A stretch of 64,000 nucleotides of DNA. Origin: Lachnospiraceae bacterium. GTDB taxonomy: Bacteria; Bacillota; Clostridia; Lachnospirales; Lachnospiraceae. Below are positions 47,069 to 56,847 of the stretch, one piece after another. The position numbers and the translations under genes are program-made. Position 1 is the first letter of the stretch. Each line of letters begins with the position of its first letter. The DNA lies in assembly GCA_015057405.1 (NCBI GenBank), contig SVEK01000008.1, positions 22,406 through 86,405 of the forward strand, in the 5' to 3' direction. The notes beneath the pieces were generated by a model. The model made no database searches. It had not been told where the DNA came from and saw only the letters and a program-made list of their open reading frames with translations.

Positions 47069-48571
47069 ATGAACCCATACGTAAATGAACTAAATCACTA
47101 TCTTGAAAAAGCATCCGGCTTTACATCCATGATGAACCTGCTCGATTATGACATGCAGACATGTGCTCCGTCCGGCAGTGATACAAACAGTTCAAAACTC
47201 GCAGGAATTCTGGCTGACGAATACCGCAATATCTTCGTTGACAAACGTGTTGCTTATCTTATAAAAAAATGTAAATCTCTTTACAAAAAAGGAATGATAA
47301 GCAATAAAGAAAAAGCAATTATAAAAGAAGCTCAAAAAAAGAGAAACGAACTTCTTCCCATATCTGCCAAAGATTATCGCGATTTCAAAGAACTTACCGC
47401 TTGTTCTGTCAATATCTGGAGCAAAGCAAAAAGTAACGCTGATTTCGATTCATTTGCACCTACTCTTAGTAAAATCGTCGATTACAAAATCAAATTTGCA
47501 AAAAATCGAATTGAAATGAACAAAAAAAATGCCGGCAGCAGTCTATACGATATTATGCTTGGCGATTTTGAACCTGATTTTAACGAAAAACAGCTTGATG
47601 CTATATTTGAAAAAATAAAAAAAGAAATAATACCGTTAATTAAAAATCGCACAAAAAGAGATATTCCGGCATGGCTAAAAATAGAAGAACACGACAAAGA
47701 CAAATTAAGACAGTTCTGCCTGTTTTTATGTGAATACTTAGGTTTTGACCCTGAACGCGGTGTTATCGGCGAAAGTGCTCACCCATTTACAATCAACATG
47801 CACAACCATGATGTACGAATAACGAACAATTTTGACGGTGAAAGCCTTATTGAGCCGATATTTTCTGCCATTCACGAAACCGGTCATGCATTATACGAAC
47901 TTGGGATTGATAATTCCATTACAATGACAATCATCGGCGAAGGCACATCCATGGCAATGCACGAAGGCCAATCCCGCTTCTTTGAAAATATGGTAGGAAA
48001 ACAGTACTCTTTCTGGGACCCAATTTACCCAAAGCTCATTAAATTATTTCCCGAGAAACTTGATGGCATTGACTTAGATGATTTCTTAAAAAATGTTAAT
48101 ACGGTTTTACCGGGGCCGATCAGAATACAAGCGGACGAGCTCACCTATCCCCTTCACATTATTGTGAGATACGAATTGGAACGTGAGCTTATCGCCGGCA
48201 GACTTTCAGTTAATGACCTTCCAAAAGCCTGGAATCTCAAGTACAAAAACTACCTTGACATCACACCAAAAAATGATGCCGAAGGAGTTTTGCAGGATAT
48301 TCACTGGGCTACTGGTGAATTTGGATACTTTCCTTCATACCTTATCGGAAGTGCCATTGCTGCACAAATATACTATCATCTCAAAGATGTAATGCCCTAC
48401 GATGAATACCTGAAAAACGGCAATATTGCTTCTGTCACAAACTATCTGGCTGAAAACATATACCGTTACGGCAAATCCCTCAAAACCAATATTCTTCTAA
48501 AGAATATGACCGGCGAGGAATTCAACCCTGACTACTATATCAAGTATCTAAAAGAAAAATACGGAAATTAA
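47069..48571 (+). CDS. Carboxypeptidase M32
   Basis: A cytosolic zinc carboxypeptidase of 500 residues. The zinc motif is HETGH in AIHETGHALYELG near residue 275, with the downstream Glu in MHEGQSRFFENMVG, and the typical EADELTYPLHIIVR-like segment (here QADELTYPLHIIVRYELE). No signal peptide. AAGGAGAGG precedes the ATG by 8 nt. It is on the same strand as argH but about 95 bp ahead of it. Confidence 0.95.
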   Translation: MNPYVNELNHYLEKASGFTSMMNLLDYDMQTCAPSGSDTNSSKLAGILADEYRNIFVDKRVAYLIKKCKSLYKKGMISNKEKAIIKEAQKKRNELLPISAKDYRDFKELTACSVNIWSKAKSNADFDSFAPTLSKIVDYKIKFAKNRIEMNKKNAGSSLYDIMLGDFEPDFNEKQLDAIFEKIKKEIIPLIKNRTKRDIPAWLKIEEHDKDKLRQFCLFLCEYLGFDPERGVIGESAHPFTINMHNHDVRITNNFDGESLIEPIFSAIHETGHALYELGIDNSITMTIIGEGTSMAMHEGQSRFFENMVGKQYSFWDPIYPKLIKLFPEKLDGIDLDDFLKNVNTVLPGPIRIQADELTYPLHIIVRYELERELIAGRLSVNDLPKAWNLKYKNYLDITPKNDAEGVLQDIHWATGEFGYFPSYLIGSAIAAQIYYHLKDVMPYDEYLKNGNIASVTNYLAENIYRYGKSLKTNILLKNMTGEEFNPDYYIKYLKEKYGN

Positions 48572-48665
48572 TTCCCACAATCAGTTCATTATGTGATATG
48601 ATATTGTGATGAGAAAAAACACAGGTATGCACAGCTTATAATTTGTGCTACAGAATGGAGGATAT

Positions 48666-50042
48666 ATGAAACTCTGGGGAGGAAGATTTACAAAAGAAAC
48701 AAATCAGCTTGTAGATAATTTCAATGCTTCGATTTCCTTTGACCAAAAATTCTACAGGGAAGACATTACAGGTAGTATTGCTCATGTTACCATGCTTGCA
48801 AAACAGGGCATCATAACTGATGAAGAAAAAGTTTCTATCATCGACGGACTTAACGGTATCCTGACAGATATAGATAACGGCACACTTATAATTGATGATT
48901 CTAACGAAGATATTCACAGTTTCGTTGAAGCTAATCTCATTAAAAGAATTGGAGATGCCGGTAAAAAACTCCACACCGGAAGAAGCCGAAACGATCAGGT
49001 TGCACTTGATATGAAACTGTATGTTCGCGGAGAAATAAGTGAACTGGAAGAACTTCTTAAACATCTTCTTAACACTATTCACAATATTATGAAAGAAAAT
49101 ATAGATACTTATATGCCGGGATTCACTCACCTGCAAAAAGCCCAGCCTGTTACACTTGCACATCACATGGGGGCATATTTTGAAATGTTCAAGCGAGACC
49201 TTTCAAGACTTTCCGATACATTCAACAGAATGAACTACTGTCCTCTCGGCTCAGGGGCACTTGCAGGAACTACTTATCCCCTTGACAGAGAATATACCGC
49301 CTCACTTCTTAATTTTAGAGGGGCAACAAACAACAGCATGGATTCTGTTGCAGACAGAGATTACATAGTAGAACTTCTTAGTGACCTGTCACTTATAATG
49401 ATGCATCTTTCAAGATTCAGTGAAGAAGTTATTATATGGAATTCAAACGAATATCAGTTTATTGATATGGATGATTCTTATTCAACAGGCTCAAGTATCA
49501 TGCCGCAGAAAAAGAATCCTGATATTGCAGAACTTGTACGCGGAAAAACCGGAAGAGTATACGGTGCACTCATTTCAATGCTTACAACATTAAAAGGAAT
49601 ACCTCTTGCATACAACAAGGACATGCAGGAAGACAAGGAATTCACATTTGACGCAATTGACACGGCAAAAGGATGTATAAGTCTGTTTGACGGAATGCTT
49701 GCAACAATGAAGTTTAACAAAGACAACATGGCTGCAAGTGCAAAAAACGGTTTTACAAATGCAACTGATGCTGCTGATTATCTTGTAAATCATGGTGTAC
49801 CGTTCAGAGACGCACACGGAATTGTAGGACAACTTGTACTATATTGCATTGACCATAATATTGCACTTGACGATATGCCTTTGGATGAATACAAAAAAAT
49901 AAGTCCTGTTTTCGAGGAAGACATATATGATGCTATTTCCATGAAAACTTGTGTCGAAAAACGTAATACAATCGGAGCTCCGGGAATGGAGGCAATGAGC
50001 AAGGTTATCGCTGCCAACGAAACATACCTTAAAACATTGTAG
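48666..50042 (+). CDS. argH: Argininosuccinate lyase
   Basis: Splits argininosuccinate into arginine and fumarate. The 458 residues hold all family motifs: [26 protein letters not shown] and the signature [14 protein letters not shown] at 48666 is preferred because GGAGG is just upstream; an in-frame start at 48645 lacks a ribosome site. argG is not nearby in the window. Confidence 0.97.
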   Translation: MKLWGGRFTKETNQLVDNFNASISFDQKFYREDITGSIAHVTMLAKQGIITDEEKVSIIDGLNGILTDIDNGTLIIDDSNEDIHSFVEANLIKRIGDAGKKLHTGRSRNDQVALDMKLYVRGEISELEELLKHLLNTIHNIMKENIDTYMPGFTHLQKAQPVTLAHHMGAYFEMFKRDLSRLSDTFNRMNYCPLGSGALAGTTYPLDREYTASLLNFRGATNNSMDSVADRDYIVELLSDLSLIMMHLSRFSEEVIIWNSNEYQFIDMDDSYSTGSSIMPQKKNPDIAELVRGKTGRVYGALISMLTTLKGIPLAYNKDMQEDKEFTFDAIDTAKGCISLFDGMLATMKFNKDNMAASAKNGFTNATDAADYLVNHGVPFRDAHGIVGQLVLYCIDHNIALDDMPLDEYKKISPVFEEDIYDAISMKTCVEKRNTIGAPGMEAMSKVIAANETYLKTL

Positions 50043-50066
50043 ATACAGCTCCGATTAAAGAAACTC

Positions 50067-50210
50067 TAAGCAACTAACATACCATTCAACACATGTACTT
50101 AGCTGCAAATACACTTAGTTGCAAATGTACTTAGCAACTAACATACAATGTAACAAGTGTGCTTTGCTACAAATATACCGTTCGAAAACGACTTAACAAC
50201 TAATAAACTT
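50067..50210. repeat. Decaying tandem repeat after argH
   Basis: Two 48-bp imperfect direct repeats (50067-50114 and 50131-50178, 38 of 48 positions equal, 64-bp period) with core AAGCAACTAACATAC. A degraded third start lies at 50191. Nothing in the stretch looks coding. Confidence 0.6.
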
Positions 50211-50213
50211 AAT

Positions 50214-50252
50214 GGCTGTAACCTTACGAATTCACTTCGCAAAGTTACAGCC
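50214..50252. terminator. Bidirectional terminator between argH and mscS
   Basis: GGCTGTAAC (50214-50222) / GTTACAGCC (50244-50252), followed by ACTTTTAATT on the plus strand. Its symmetry fits the convergent genes on either side. Confidence 0.6.
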
Positions 50253-50359
50253 ACTTTTAATTGTCTTCGATACATATTATATTAAAACCGAAAATTCTCA
50301 TCACGGTCTTAAAACAATGCAAAAGTCAATGTATCATCATAATAAATTACTGTTCTAAA

Positions 50360-51274
50360 TCACTGCTTAATATTAACATCTAACTGGTTAAACGGAATCG
50401 AAACATTATTCTTATCAAATTCCTTTTTAATATTTTCAAGAATCTCCCATTTAACACTCCAGTAATCTGCACTTGATGTCCACACACGCAGTCCCATATT
50501 AACCGAACTGGCATCAAGGGCATCTACATATATATCGACAGGTTTATCCTTAAGTACTTTCTCATTGGCCGTTGCAATATCTGCTAATATACCTTTTACT
50601 TTGTCTATATCCTCGCCATATTCTATGCCAACTTTGAAATCTACTCGTCGTATAGTCTCGTTAGTTACATTAGTAATAACAGCGTTACTTAATGAACCGT
50701 TAGGAATAACAACAAGTCTGTTATCAACTGTTAATAATCTTGTATAGAATATGTCTATATGTATTACGGTACCTTCTTCTGCTCCTGATACAATATAATC
50801 ACCTATTACAAACGGCTTAACTATGAGAATCAGGACACCGCCTGCAAAGTTAGACAAACTTCCCTGTAATGACAGACCGATTGCCAATCCGGCAGAACCA
50901 ATCAATGCTGCAAGCGATGTAGTTTCAAGACCAAGGAACCCGGCAAGTAAAACAATCAACACAATATTAAGAACAATACTGATACATGAATGAAGGAACT
51001 TAATAACCCCTTCTTCTAACTTGGATTTTTTAAGACTTTTGTCAACCAATTTGGTAATCCATTTTATAACTTTTCTTCCGATAAAGAAAAGAATCAATGC
51101 TGCAGCTATCATCATTGCACCATGTACAACTCCGGGAATCTGATCCAGAACCCAGTCCTTAACCTTTTCCGGCATGCTTGTCACATTATCAAGTTCTTTC
51201 TCTAACTGACCGACTGTTTCTGACATAGCTTCTGATACATCTTCCGATATTCCGTCTGATATTAATACTCTCAT
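50360..51274 (-). CDS. Mechanosensitive ion channel (MscS family)
   Basis: An osmotic safety-valve channel. Of 304 residues, about 50 at the N-terminus are soluble and acidic. Three hydrophobic segments follow, and the pore helix and beta domain are recognisable: GLAIGLSLQGSLSNFAGGV, FVIGDYI, then VVIPNGSLSN. Last in the run DUF1015, DUF624, mscS. GGAG precedes the start. Confidence 0.94.
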   Translation of the reverse strand: MRVLISDGISEDVSEAMSETVGQLEKELDNVTSMPEKVKDWVLDQIPGVVHGAMMIAAALILFFIGRKVIKWITKLVDKSLKKSKLEEGVIKFLHSCISIVLNIVLIVLLAGFLGLETTSLAALIGSAGLAIGLSLQGSLSNFAGGVLILIVKPFVIGDYIVSGAEEGTVIHIDIFYTRLLTVDNRLVVIPNGSLSNAVITNVTNETIRRVDFKVGIEYGEDIDKVKGILADIATANEKVLKDKPVDIYVDALDASSVNMGLRVWTSSADYWSVKWEILENIKKEFDKNNVSIPFNQLDVNIKQ

Positions 51275-51321
51275 ATTATCCTGCTCCTTTCAGTTTATAC
51301 CTCATCATTGCTATTTTGGCA

Positions 51322-51969
51322 TTATTCGTTATACCATGCGTCTATTGCTTCGCCATCTTCATTTTTATTATCTTCAGTCTTTGGCATGTATTTTTTCATA
51401 ATCCATTCCATCATAAATGAATAAATAAGCGATGAAAGACCCGGAACCAATAATGGTACTATAGGCATAAACGGAACAAGCAATACAAGCAATACTGCAG
51501 AACCAACAACTATCACTACCATCGGGATTGTAAAATACAAATGTTTTATCATAAGTATTATTGACATTTTCACAATCTTTGTGTTGTTCAGCACAAATCT
51601 CGACAATATAGGGTATGCATAACAGTACATCGCTATAACCAAAATTGCCATTGCAAGATATATTCCCGTTACAAAGCCTTCTACAACGTAAAGATTATAT
51701 GCAAGGAGAAGCATCAGCACAAGTTCTACAATCCATAACTTAGTTGCCGCCCAAAAATTGGTCTTAAATGAGTGCAAAAACTCATGAAAAACATATCCTC
51801 TGTCTCTTCTTATCACCTTAACTGTCGTATAATACAATGCTGTTAATGATGCCCCGATTGTTACAACCGGCAAACTAAACAGAATGAATACTATACTCAG
51901 ATATCCGATATCAAATAACTTTGACAAAGCTTTCATAAGCTTACTATCACTGCTAAACATCTCTCTCAT
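51322..51969 (-). CDS. DUF624 (YesL-like) membrane protein
   Basis: A 215-residue integral membrane protein of the YesL family with five hydrophobic segments. Family motif region YLSIVFILFSLPVVTIGASL at the N-terminus, then TALYYTTVKVIRRDRGYVF. YesL genes often neighbour sugar-uptake genes, but none is present here. It sits between DUF1015 and mscS. Confidence 0.9.
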   Translation of the reverse strand: MREMFSSDSKLMKALSKLFDIGYLSIVFILFSLPVVTIGASLTALYYTTVKVIRRDRGYVFHEFLHSFKTNFWAATKLWIVELVLMLLLAYNLYVVEGFVTGIYLAMAILVIAMYCYAYPILSRFVLNNTKIVKMSIILMIKHLYFTIPMVVIVVGSAVLLVLLVPFMPIVPLLVPGLSSLIYSFMMEWIMKKYMPKTEDNKNEDGEAIDAWYNE

Positions 51970-52008
51970 AAAGTATTATCTCCCTCTCAGTTAATCTCAC
52001 CATATGTC

Positions 52009-53250
52009 TCAACTAAGTCTGTGTATAAATAATCCGCTTCTGAGTTTTGGTTCAAACCATGTTGACTTAGGAGGCATAAGCATTCCGGCATCTGCCACAT
52101 CAAATAATTCTTCAATTGAAGTCGGATACATTGCAAAAGATACTTTCATATCACTGTCAGCACGTTTTTTAAGTTCACTAAGGCCTCTGATTCCACCGAT
52201 AAAATCAATTCTTTTATCAGTTCTAGGATCTCCAATTCCAAGTACCGGAGCAAGAAGATAATCCTGAAGAAGTGATACATCAAGAGAGGCAACCGGGTCT
52301 GTAATAGCCTTAAGTTCATCGTTGATTTCACATACATACCACTCATTATCAAGGTACATTGTAAACTGTCCCTTCTTCTCAGGTTTAACCTCTTTTGCAG
52401 TAACATCTATGATATTAAAATGTTCCTTAAGTTTTTCAATGAACTCCTCTTTGCTAAGACCATTAAGATCCTTAACAGTTCTGTTGTAATCCATAATCAT
52501 AAGCTCATCATGCGGGAATAATACTGACAAAAATGAATTAAACTCTTCATCCCCCATGTATCCCGGATTCTCATCTCTTCTCTTAAGACCAACTTTAACT
52601 GCCGAAGCTGCACGATGATGTCCGTCTGCAATATATATGCTGTCAATTGCCGAAAATGCTTCTTCTACAGCTGTAGTGTCAGCTGTATCCGCTATTTTCC
52701 AAACAACATGCTTAATTCCGTCTACAGATGTAAAATCATATACAGGAGTTGTTTTCTTATAACGGTTGACAACTTCATTAATCACAGCATTCGAACGATA
52801 TGCCAAAAAAATCGGTCCTGTCTGAGCATTGCATCTGTCAACATGATTAATTCTGTCAATTTCCTTGTCTTCTCTTGTGTTCTCATGCTTCTTTATTACC
52901 TGATTCAGATAATCATCTACTGAAGAACATGCTACTATTCCTGTCTGAGCGCGTCCATCCATAGTCTGTTCATATACGTAATATGCAACATCTGCATCCT
53001 GTTCATATATTCCATCTTCTATCATACCGTCAAGCAACTCTCTTGCCTTATCATACACTCGTGAATCGTATGTATCTACAGAGTCATCAAACTGAGTCTC
53101 TGCACGGTCAATTTTTAAAAATGACAACGGTTCTCTTGCCACCTCAACTTTTGCCTCACTTCTGTTGTATACATCATACGGAAGTGCTGCTACCCTATCT
53201 GCTACATCCTGCCTTGGTCTGATACATTTGAACGGTTTTATAGTTGCCAT
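52009..53250 (-). CDS. DUF1015 family protein (HTH-like, function unknown)
   Basis: A 413-residue soluble protein of the DUF1015 family. Typical motifs are seen: PFKCIRPRQDVADRVAALPYDV at the N-terminus (given in part), YIADGHHRAASA and LFPHDELMIMDYNR. The IADGHHR segment has a ParB-like arrangement. No activity is established. The ATG at 53250 is used, 9 nt after AAGGAGG; the reading from 53289 has no site. Confidence 0.93.
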   Translation of the reverse strand: MATIKPFKCIRPRQDVADRVAALPYDVYNRSEAKVEVAREPLSFLKIDRAETQFDDSVDTYDSRVYDKARELLDGMIEDGIYEQDADVAYYVYEQTMDGRAQTGIVACSSVDDYLNQVIKKHENTREDKEIDRINHVDRCNAQTGPIFLAYRSNAVINEVVNRYKKTTPVYDFTSVDGIKHVVWKIADTADTTAVEEAFSAIDSIYIADGHHRAASAVKVGLKRRDENPGYMGDEEFNSFLSVLFPHDELMIMDYNRTVKDLNGLSKEEFIEKLKEHFNIIDVTAKEVKPEKKGQFTMYLDNEWYVCEINDELKAITDPVASLDVSLLQDYLLAPVLGIGDPRTDKRIDFIGGIRGLSELKKRADSDMKVSFAMYPTSIEELFDVADAGMLMPPKSTWFEPKLRSGLFIHRLS

Positions 53251-53399
53251 AATAAACTTTATCCTCCTTAGTTCTCTAACCAATTTCATTATAATAACTT
53301 GTTTTCGACAAGCATATCATGTATTATAGAATAAAAAATAATTATTGTACAGTATGAAATAAATAAATCACAAAAATTTCAAGGAAGGATAATATTACT

Positions 53400-54056
53400 T
53401 TGATAAAAGCCGTGATATTTGACATGGATGGGGTACTTGTAGATAGCGAACCTATGCATGCAAAAGCCAATGTCCTTGCATTAAGAGAGTTCGGACTCGA
53501 TAAACCATATGAATACTATCTTGGATTTGCAGGCAATACTAAATATGACATGATGCAGACTATTATCGACGATTATAACCTTGATACTACCGCCGAAATT
53601 CTCGTCGAAACTGCCGATAAATACAATGAAATAATATATAATGAAGAAGGATATACTGAGATAAACGGAGTAATCAATCTTATTCACAAACTATATAATA
53701 AAGGACTGTTACTCGCAGTTGCTTCCTCGTCACCATACAAAGATATAGAAAGTGTGCTTAATTATTTCAAGATATATGATTGCTTTAAGGTAATCCTGTC
53801 CGGGACAGACGAAACCATTGAACCGAAGCCGGCTCCGGACATATATAATAAAGCATTAACTCTTCTTAATGTTGCACCAACAGAAGCTGTTGCATTTGAA
53901 GATACTTCTGTCGGAATTAAATCAGCAAAAACATGCGGCATATATTGCATTGCATACGCCAATCCGAATTCAGGCAAACAAGACTATTCTCTTGCCGATA
54001 GGATAATTTATAATTTTGACAACGTTGACGAAAAAACATTCATTTTTACTGCCTGA
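53400..54056 (+). CDS. HAD-superfamily phosphatase (beta-phosphoglucomutase-like)
   Basis: A haloacid-dehalogenase-type phosphotransferase of 218 residues. Motif I is FDMDGVLVDSEP, motif II is VASSSP, and the C-terminal Lys and Asp are in EPKPAPDIYNKAL and AFEDTSVGIKSA. The alpha-helical cap is type C1. The start codon is TTG (53400), with AAGGAAGG 10 nt upstream. The substrate is uncertain: a sugar phosphate or a beta-phosphoglucomutase-like role. Divergent from DUF1015. Confidence 0.9.
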   Translation: MIKAVIFDMDGVLVDSEPMHAKANVLALREFGLDKPYEYYLGFAGNTKYDMMQTIIDDYNLDTTAEILVETADKYNEIIYNEEGYTEINGVINLIHKLYNKGLLLAVASSSPYKDIESVLNYFKIYDCFKVILSGTDETIEPKPAPDIYNKALTLLNVAPTEAVAFEDTSVGIKSAKTCGIYCIAYANPNSGKQDYSLADRIIYNFDNVDEKTFIFTA

Positions 54057-54079
54057 CATATATAACAGGTAATCAAATG

Positions 54080-54238
54080 TGTACTCTCGGAATCTTTTGA
54101 ATTTAGATTTTCGAGATAAATTTTAAGCCCACAACACAATTTTCGCAGTACATACACGGTGTGTACGACGAGAAAATTAAGGAAGTGGGATGGAAATATA
54201 GCCGGAAATCTATGTTAGTAAAAGATTCCGAGAATACA
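54080..54238. repeat. 159-bp nested palindromic element
   Basis: Outer arms of 19 bp (54080-54098 and 54220-54238) match at 18 positions. Inside, in correct nested order, lie TAGATTT (54104-54110)/AAATCTA (54206-54212), CCCAC (54128-54132)/GTGGG (54185-54189), AATTTTC (54138-54144)/GAAAATT (54172-54178) and a central ACAC/GTGT hairpin at 54154-54164. The whole could fold as one long interrupted hairpin. It sits in the 211-bp gap between the HAD gene and the AI-2E permease gene. A MITE-like element or a structured leader RNA both fit. Confidence 0.7.
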
Positions 54239-54267
54239 TAAATATATTTTGGGGGAAGGTAATATCT

Positions 54268-55677
54268 ATGAACAATAACAGCACTAACACTGAAAGTAAC
54301 CAGCAACAGTCTTTTGACCTTCAAAAGTTACTTGGTCCTAATAAAAGCAACAAAGAAAAATTCTTTCAAAGAAAATACATATACATATCATTAACCCTTT
54401 TTTTAGGAATTGCGCTCAGTATACTATTCTTTTTCGTTATCTTTAATGCAAAGGATGTCAATATCAGTATAGGAAAGATTGCAGGTGCACTAAAACCTTT
54501 TATATATGGCGGCATAATTGCATACATTCTTGTTCCAATGTGCAACTTTTTCGAACGTTGGACATATCTGTTCATGACACAAATATGTAACCTGAAAAAA
54601 GAAACATCAAAAAAGATTTCAGAAATACTTGGAATTGTTTTAAGTTTCATTGTAGCAATACTTATAATTTACGTTCTGTTGTCACTTATTATTCCACAAC
54701 TTATTGTAAGCTTAACTGTCATTTCAGGAAACTTATCCGGCTATTATTCCACAGTTGTAGAATTTGTCCGTTCCACATTTAAGGACAACGAACCTCTTTT
54801 GGCATATATCGAAGAGTTTACCGGCAGCATATCAGAAACATTTTCAAACTGGTTAAAGACAGATATTATACCAAGTGCAAAAACCCTTGTATCCAACCTG
54901 TCATCAGGCATTCTGGGTGCAGTATCCGTAGTTAAAAATATGTTTATCGGTTTAATCGTAGCAGTCTATCTGTTAAAGAGCAGACAGACATTTGCTGCTC
55001 AAAGTAAAATCTTTCTCCACTGCATAATGAAGGAAAAGCACGCCGACAGATTAATTAAAGAAGTCAGATTTACCAATAAGATGTTTATGGGATTCATATC
55101 AGGCCGACTCTTAGACTCAGCTATTATTGGGGTATTATGCTGTATAGGACTCACAATACTTGATATGCCATATGCCTTTCTTATAAGCGTTATCGTCGGT
55201 GTAACCAATGTTATTCCATTTTTCGGACCATTCATTGGAGGAATTCCATCGGCACTTCTTATCCTTATGGTAGACCCTGTAAAATGTATATGGTTCATAA
55301 TATTTATAATAATCTTACAGCAGCTTGACGGTAATATAATCGGGCCAAAAATAATGGGCGAAATGACCAATCTGAACAGCTTTTGGGTTCTCTTTGCATT
55401 AATGTTGTTTAGCGGACTTTTTGGTTTTGTAGGTATGATTATCGGAGTTCCGGTATTCGCCGTAATTTATCATCTTTCACAGGAGCTTATACTTCGCGGA
55501 ATGAAACGCACCGGATATATTCCAAGTCCTGAGGAAGCGGAAACTTCAAAACTCAACGAATTCCTTGAAAACAGATATAAAGAAGAAACAACTAACGAAA
55601 GCGACAGAATGAAAAAAAATAACACAACGGTTTTTATAGACAAGCTTCTTAACCGTATTCACGCAAAGAAAAAATAA
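54268..55677 (+). CDS. AI-2E family transporter (PerM/YtvI-like)
   Basis: A membrane protein of 469 residues with about eight hydrophobic segments. The family motifs LVPMCNFFE-type loop and VIPFFGPFIGGIPSALLIL with LDGNIIGPKIMG are present. The name is historical; most members are not autoinducer exporters and function is unproven. The soluble C-terminus after residue 410 is charged. GGGGGAAGG precedes the start. The 159-bp palindromic element ends 29 bp upstream. Confidence 0.92.
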   Translation: MNNNSTNTESNQQQSFDLQKLLGPNKSNKEKFFQRKYIYISLTLFLGIALSILFFFVIFNAKDVNISIGKIAGALKPFIYGGIIAYILVPMCNFFERWTYLFMTQICNLKKETSKKISEILGIVLSFIVAILIIYVLLSLIIPQLIVSLTVISGNLSGYYSTVVEFVRSTFKDNEPLLAYIEEFTGSISETFSNWLKTDIIPSAKTLVSNLSSGILGAVSVVKNMFIGLIVAVYLLKSRQTFAAQSKIFLHCIMKEKHADRLIKEVRFTNKMFMGFISGRLLDSAIIGVLCCIGLTILDMPYAFLISVIVGVTNVIPFFGPFIGGIPSALLILMVDPVKCIWFIIFIIILQQLDGNIIGPKIMGEMTNLNSFWVLFALMLFSGLFGFVGMIIGVPVFAVIYHLSQELILRGMKRTGYIPSPEEAETSKLNEFLENRYKEETTNESDRMKKNNTTVFIDKLLNRIHAKKK

Positions 55678-55692
55678 ATGAAGGTAAAAAAA

Positions 55693-55764
55693 GCCGTTAG
55701 CCGGACTCGAACCGGCGACCTACGCATTACGAATGCGTTGCACTACCAACTGTGCTATAACGGC
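55693..55764 (-). tRNA. tRNA-Thr (anticodon CGT)
   Basis: A 72-nt cloverleaf on the minus strand. Acceptor arms GCCGTTA/TAACGGC are fully paired. The anticodon stem is ACGCA/TGCGT with loop TTCGTAA, giving CGT (codon ACG, Thr). The T arm is GCCGG-TTCGAGT-CCGGC. No CCA is encoded; a T7 run follows directly and may end transcription. Confidence 0.95.
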
Positions 55765-55787
55765 AATTTTGCTTGATTAGTTTAACA

Positions 55788-55836
55788 CAAACCCGAACTG
55801 AATGCAAGTACTAACCCACATTCAATTCGGGTTTTA
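55788..55836. terminator. Bidirectional terminator between AI-2E permease and DHH genes
   Basis: AAACCCGAACTGAATG pairs with CATTCAATTCGGGTTT around a loop, with T-rich flanks on the plus side (TTTTACTTTT). It ends transcription of the DHH gene and can serve read-through from the plus strand. Confidence 0.6.
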
Positions 55837-55858
55837 CTTTTATATTCTATAACTACAT

Positions 55859-56779
55859 TTAGTTGTTGCTTAATTCAACAAGTTCAGCTAACATCTTTGG
55901 AAGCTCAGTTTCCATATTATCATTGGAAAACTGGCACGTTCCAACCTTTCTGTGACCTCCGCCGCCATACTTCAACATCAGGCTTCCGACATTCATTGTA
56001 GCGGTCTTGTTAAGTATACTATACCCAACTGCTGCCGAACAACCTTCACCGCCTTTACCTGATACAATCCATGCTGATATATTCTGGTCAGGATACAGGC
56101 TGTATATAAGAAATCTGTTACCTGAATATATAGGTTCTACACCTCTTAGATCAGAAATAATAACATTCCCTTCCGTACGGGTATGTGACTTTACCATATC
56201 AATAAACTTGGTATTCTGTTCAAAATATATCTCAATACGTTCTTTAACATCATCCATTGCCAAAATCTCATCGATAGTCATAGTACGACATGCATCAATA
56301 AGTTTCTCCATAAGCTGGTAATTGGATATTGTAAACTCTCTCCATCTGCCAAGACCGGTTCTTGGATCCATAAGAAATCCCAACAAAATCCATCCGCTCG
56401 GATTCAATATCTCTTCAGCAGTAATATTTCCTGAATCAACCTTATCAACTGCTACCATCATTTCCTTAAAATTAGGGAAACGTTCTTCACCACCGTAATA
56501 TTCATATATAATACGAGCACAAGAAGGTGTTATACGACTTTCACCTTTATATTTTCCTTCCAACTGCAAACGTTCCTGTTCACTGGAGTGGTGATCAAAC
56601 CACAGTCCGCACCCTTCAACATAAGGAACATTGGCCAGACAATCGTCCTCTGTAATAGGAATAAGTCCATCCTGCAAATCTTTAGGATGGGCAAACTTCC
56701 AATTATCAATTATTCCTGCTTCTTTAAGCAATGCCCCACATGCAAGTCCGTCAAAGTCTGAACGAGTAACTAAACGCAT
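55859..56779 (-). CDS. DHH-family phosphoesterase (exopolyphosphatase-like)
   Basis: Likely a metal-dependent phosphoesterase of 306 residues. Motifs RSDFDGLACGALL and the DHH signature in WFDHHSSEQ are intact; the C-terminal DHHA1-type glycine motif is KYGGGGHRKVGTCQF. Related proteins act on oligoribonucleotides, pAp or polyphosphate; which applies is not readable. It lies 68 bp after the ABC ATPase gene on the same strand. Confidence 0.88.
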   Translation of the reverse strand: MRLVTRSDFDGLACGALLKEAGIIDNWKFAHPKDLQDGLIPITEDDCLANVPYVEGCGLWFDHHSSEQERLQLEGKYKGESRITPSCARIIYEYYGGEERFPNFKEMMVAVDKVDSGNITAEEILNPSGWILLGFLMDPRTGLGRWREFTISNYQLMEKLIDACRTMTIDEILAMDDVKERIEIYFEQNTKFIDMVKSHTRTEGNVIISDLRGVEPIYSGNRFLIYSLYPDQNISAWIVSGKGGEGCSAAVGYSILNKTATMNVGSLMLKYGGGGHRKVGTCQFSNDNMETELPKMLAELVELSNN

Positions 56780-56847
56780 AATATTATCTCCTCTCCCTTA
56801 AGTACATTAAATACAATCTCCTTCTTCATTGTATACTATTTAACATT

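Noticed and set aside
48648..49166. 172-codon antisense frame within argH
   Set aside because: Shadow of argH codon use, with no ribosome site or recognisable protein motif.
50067..50210. CRISPR array
   Set aside because: The repeats are imperfect, only two to three, with a short irregular spacer and no cas genes in the window.
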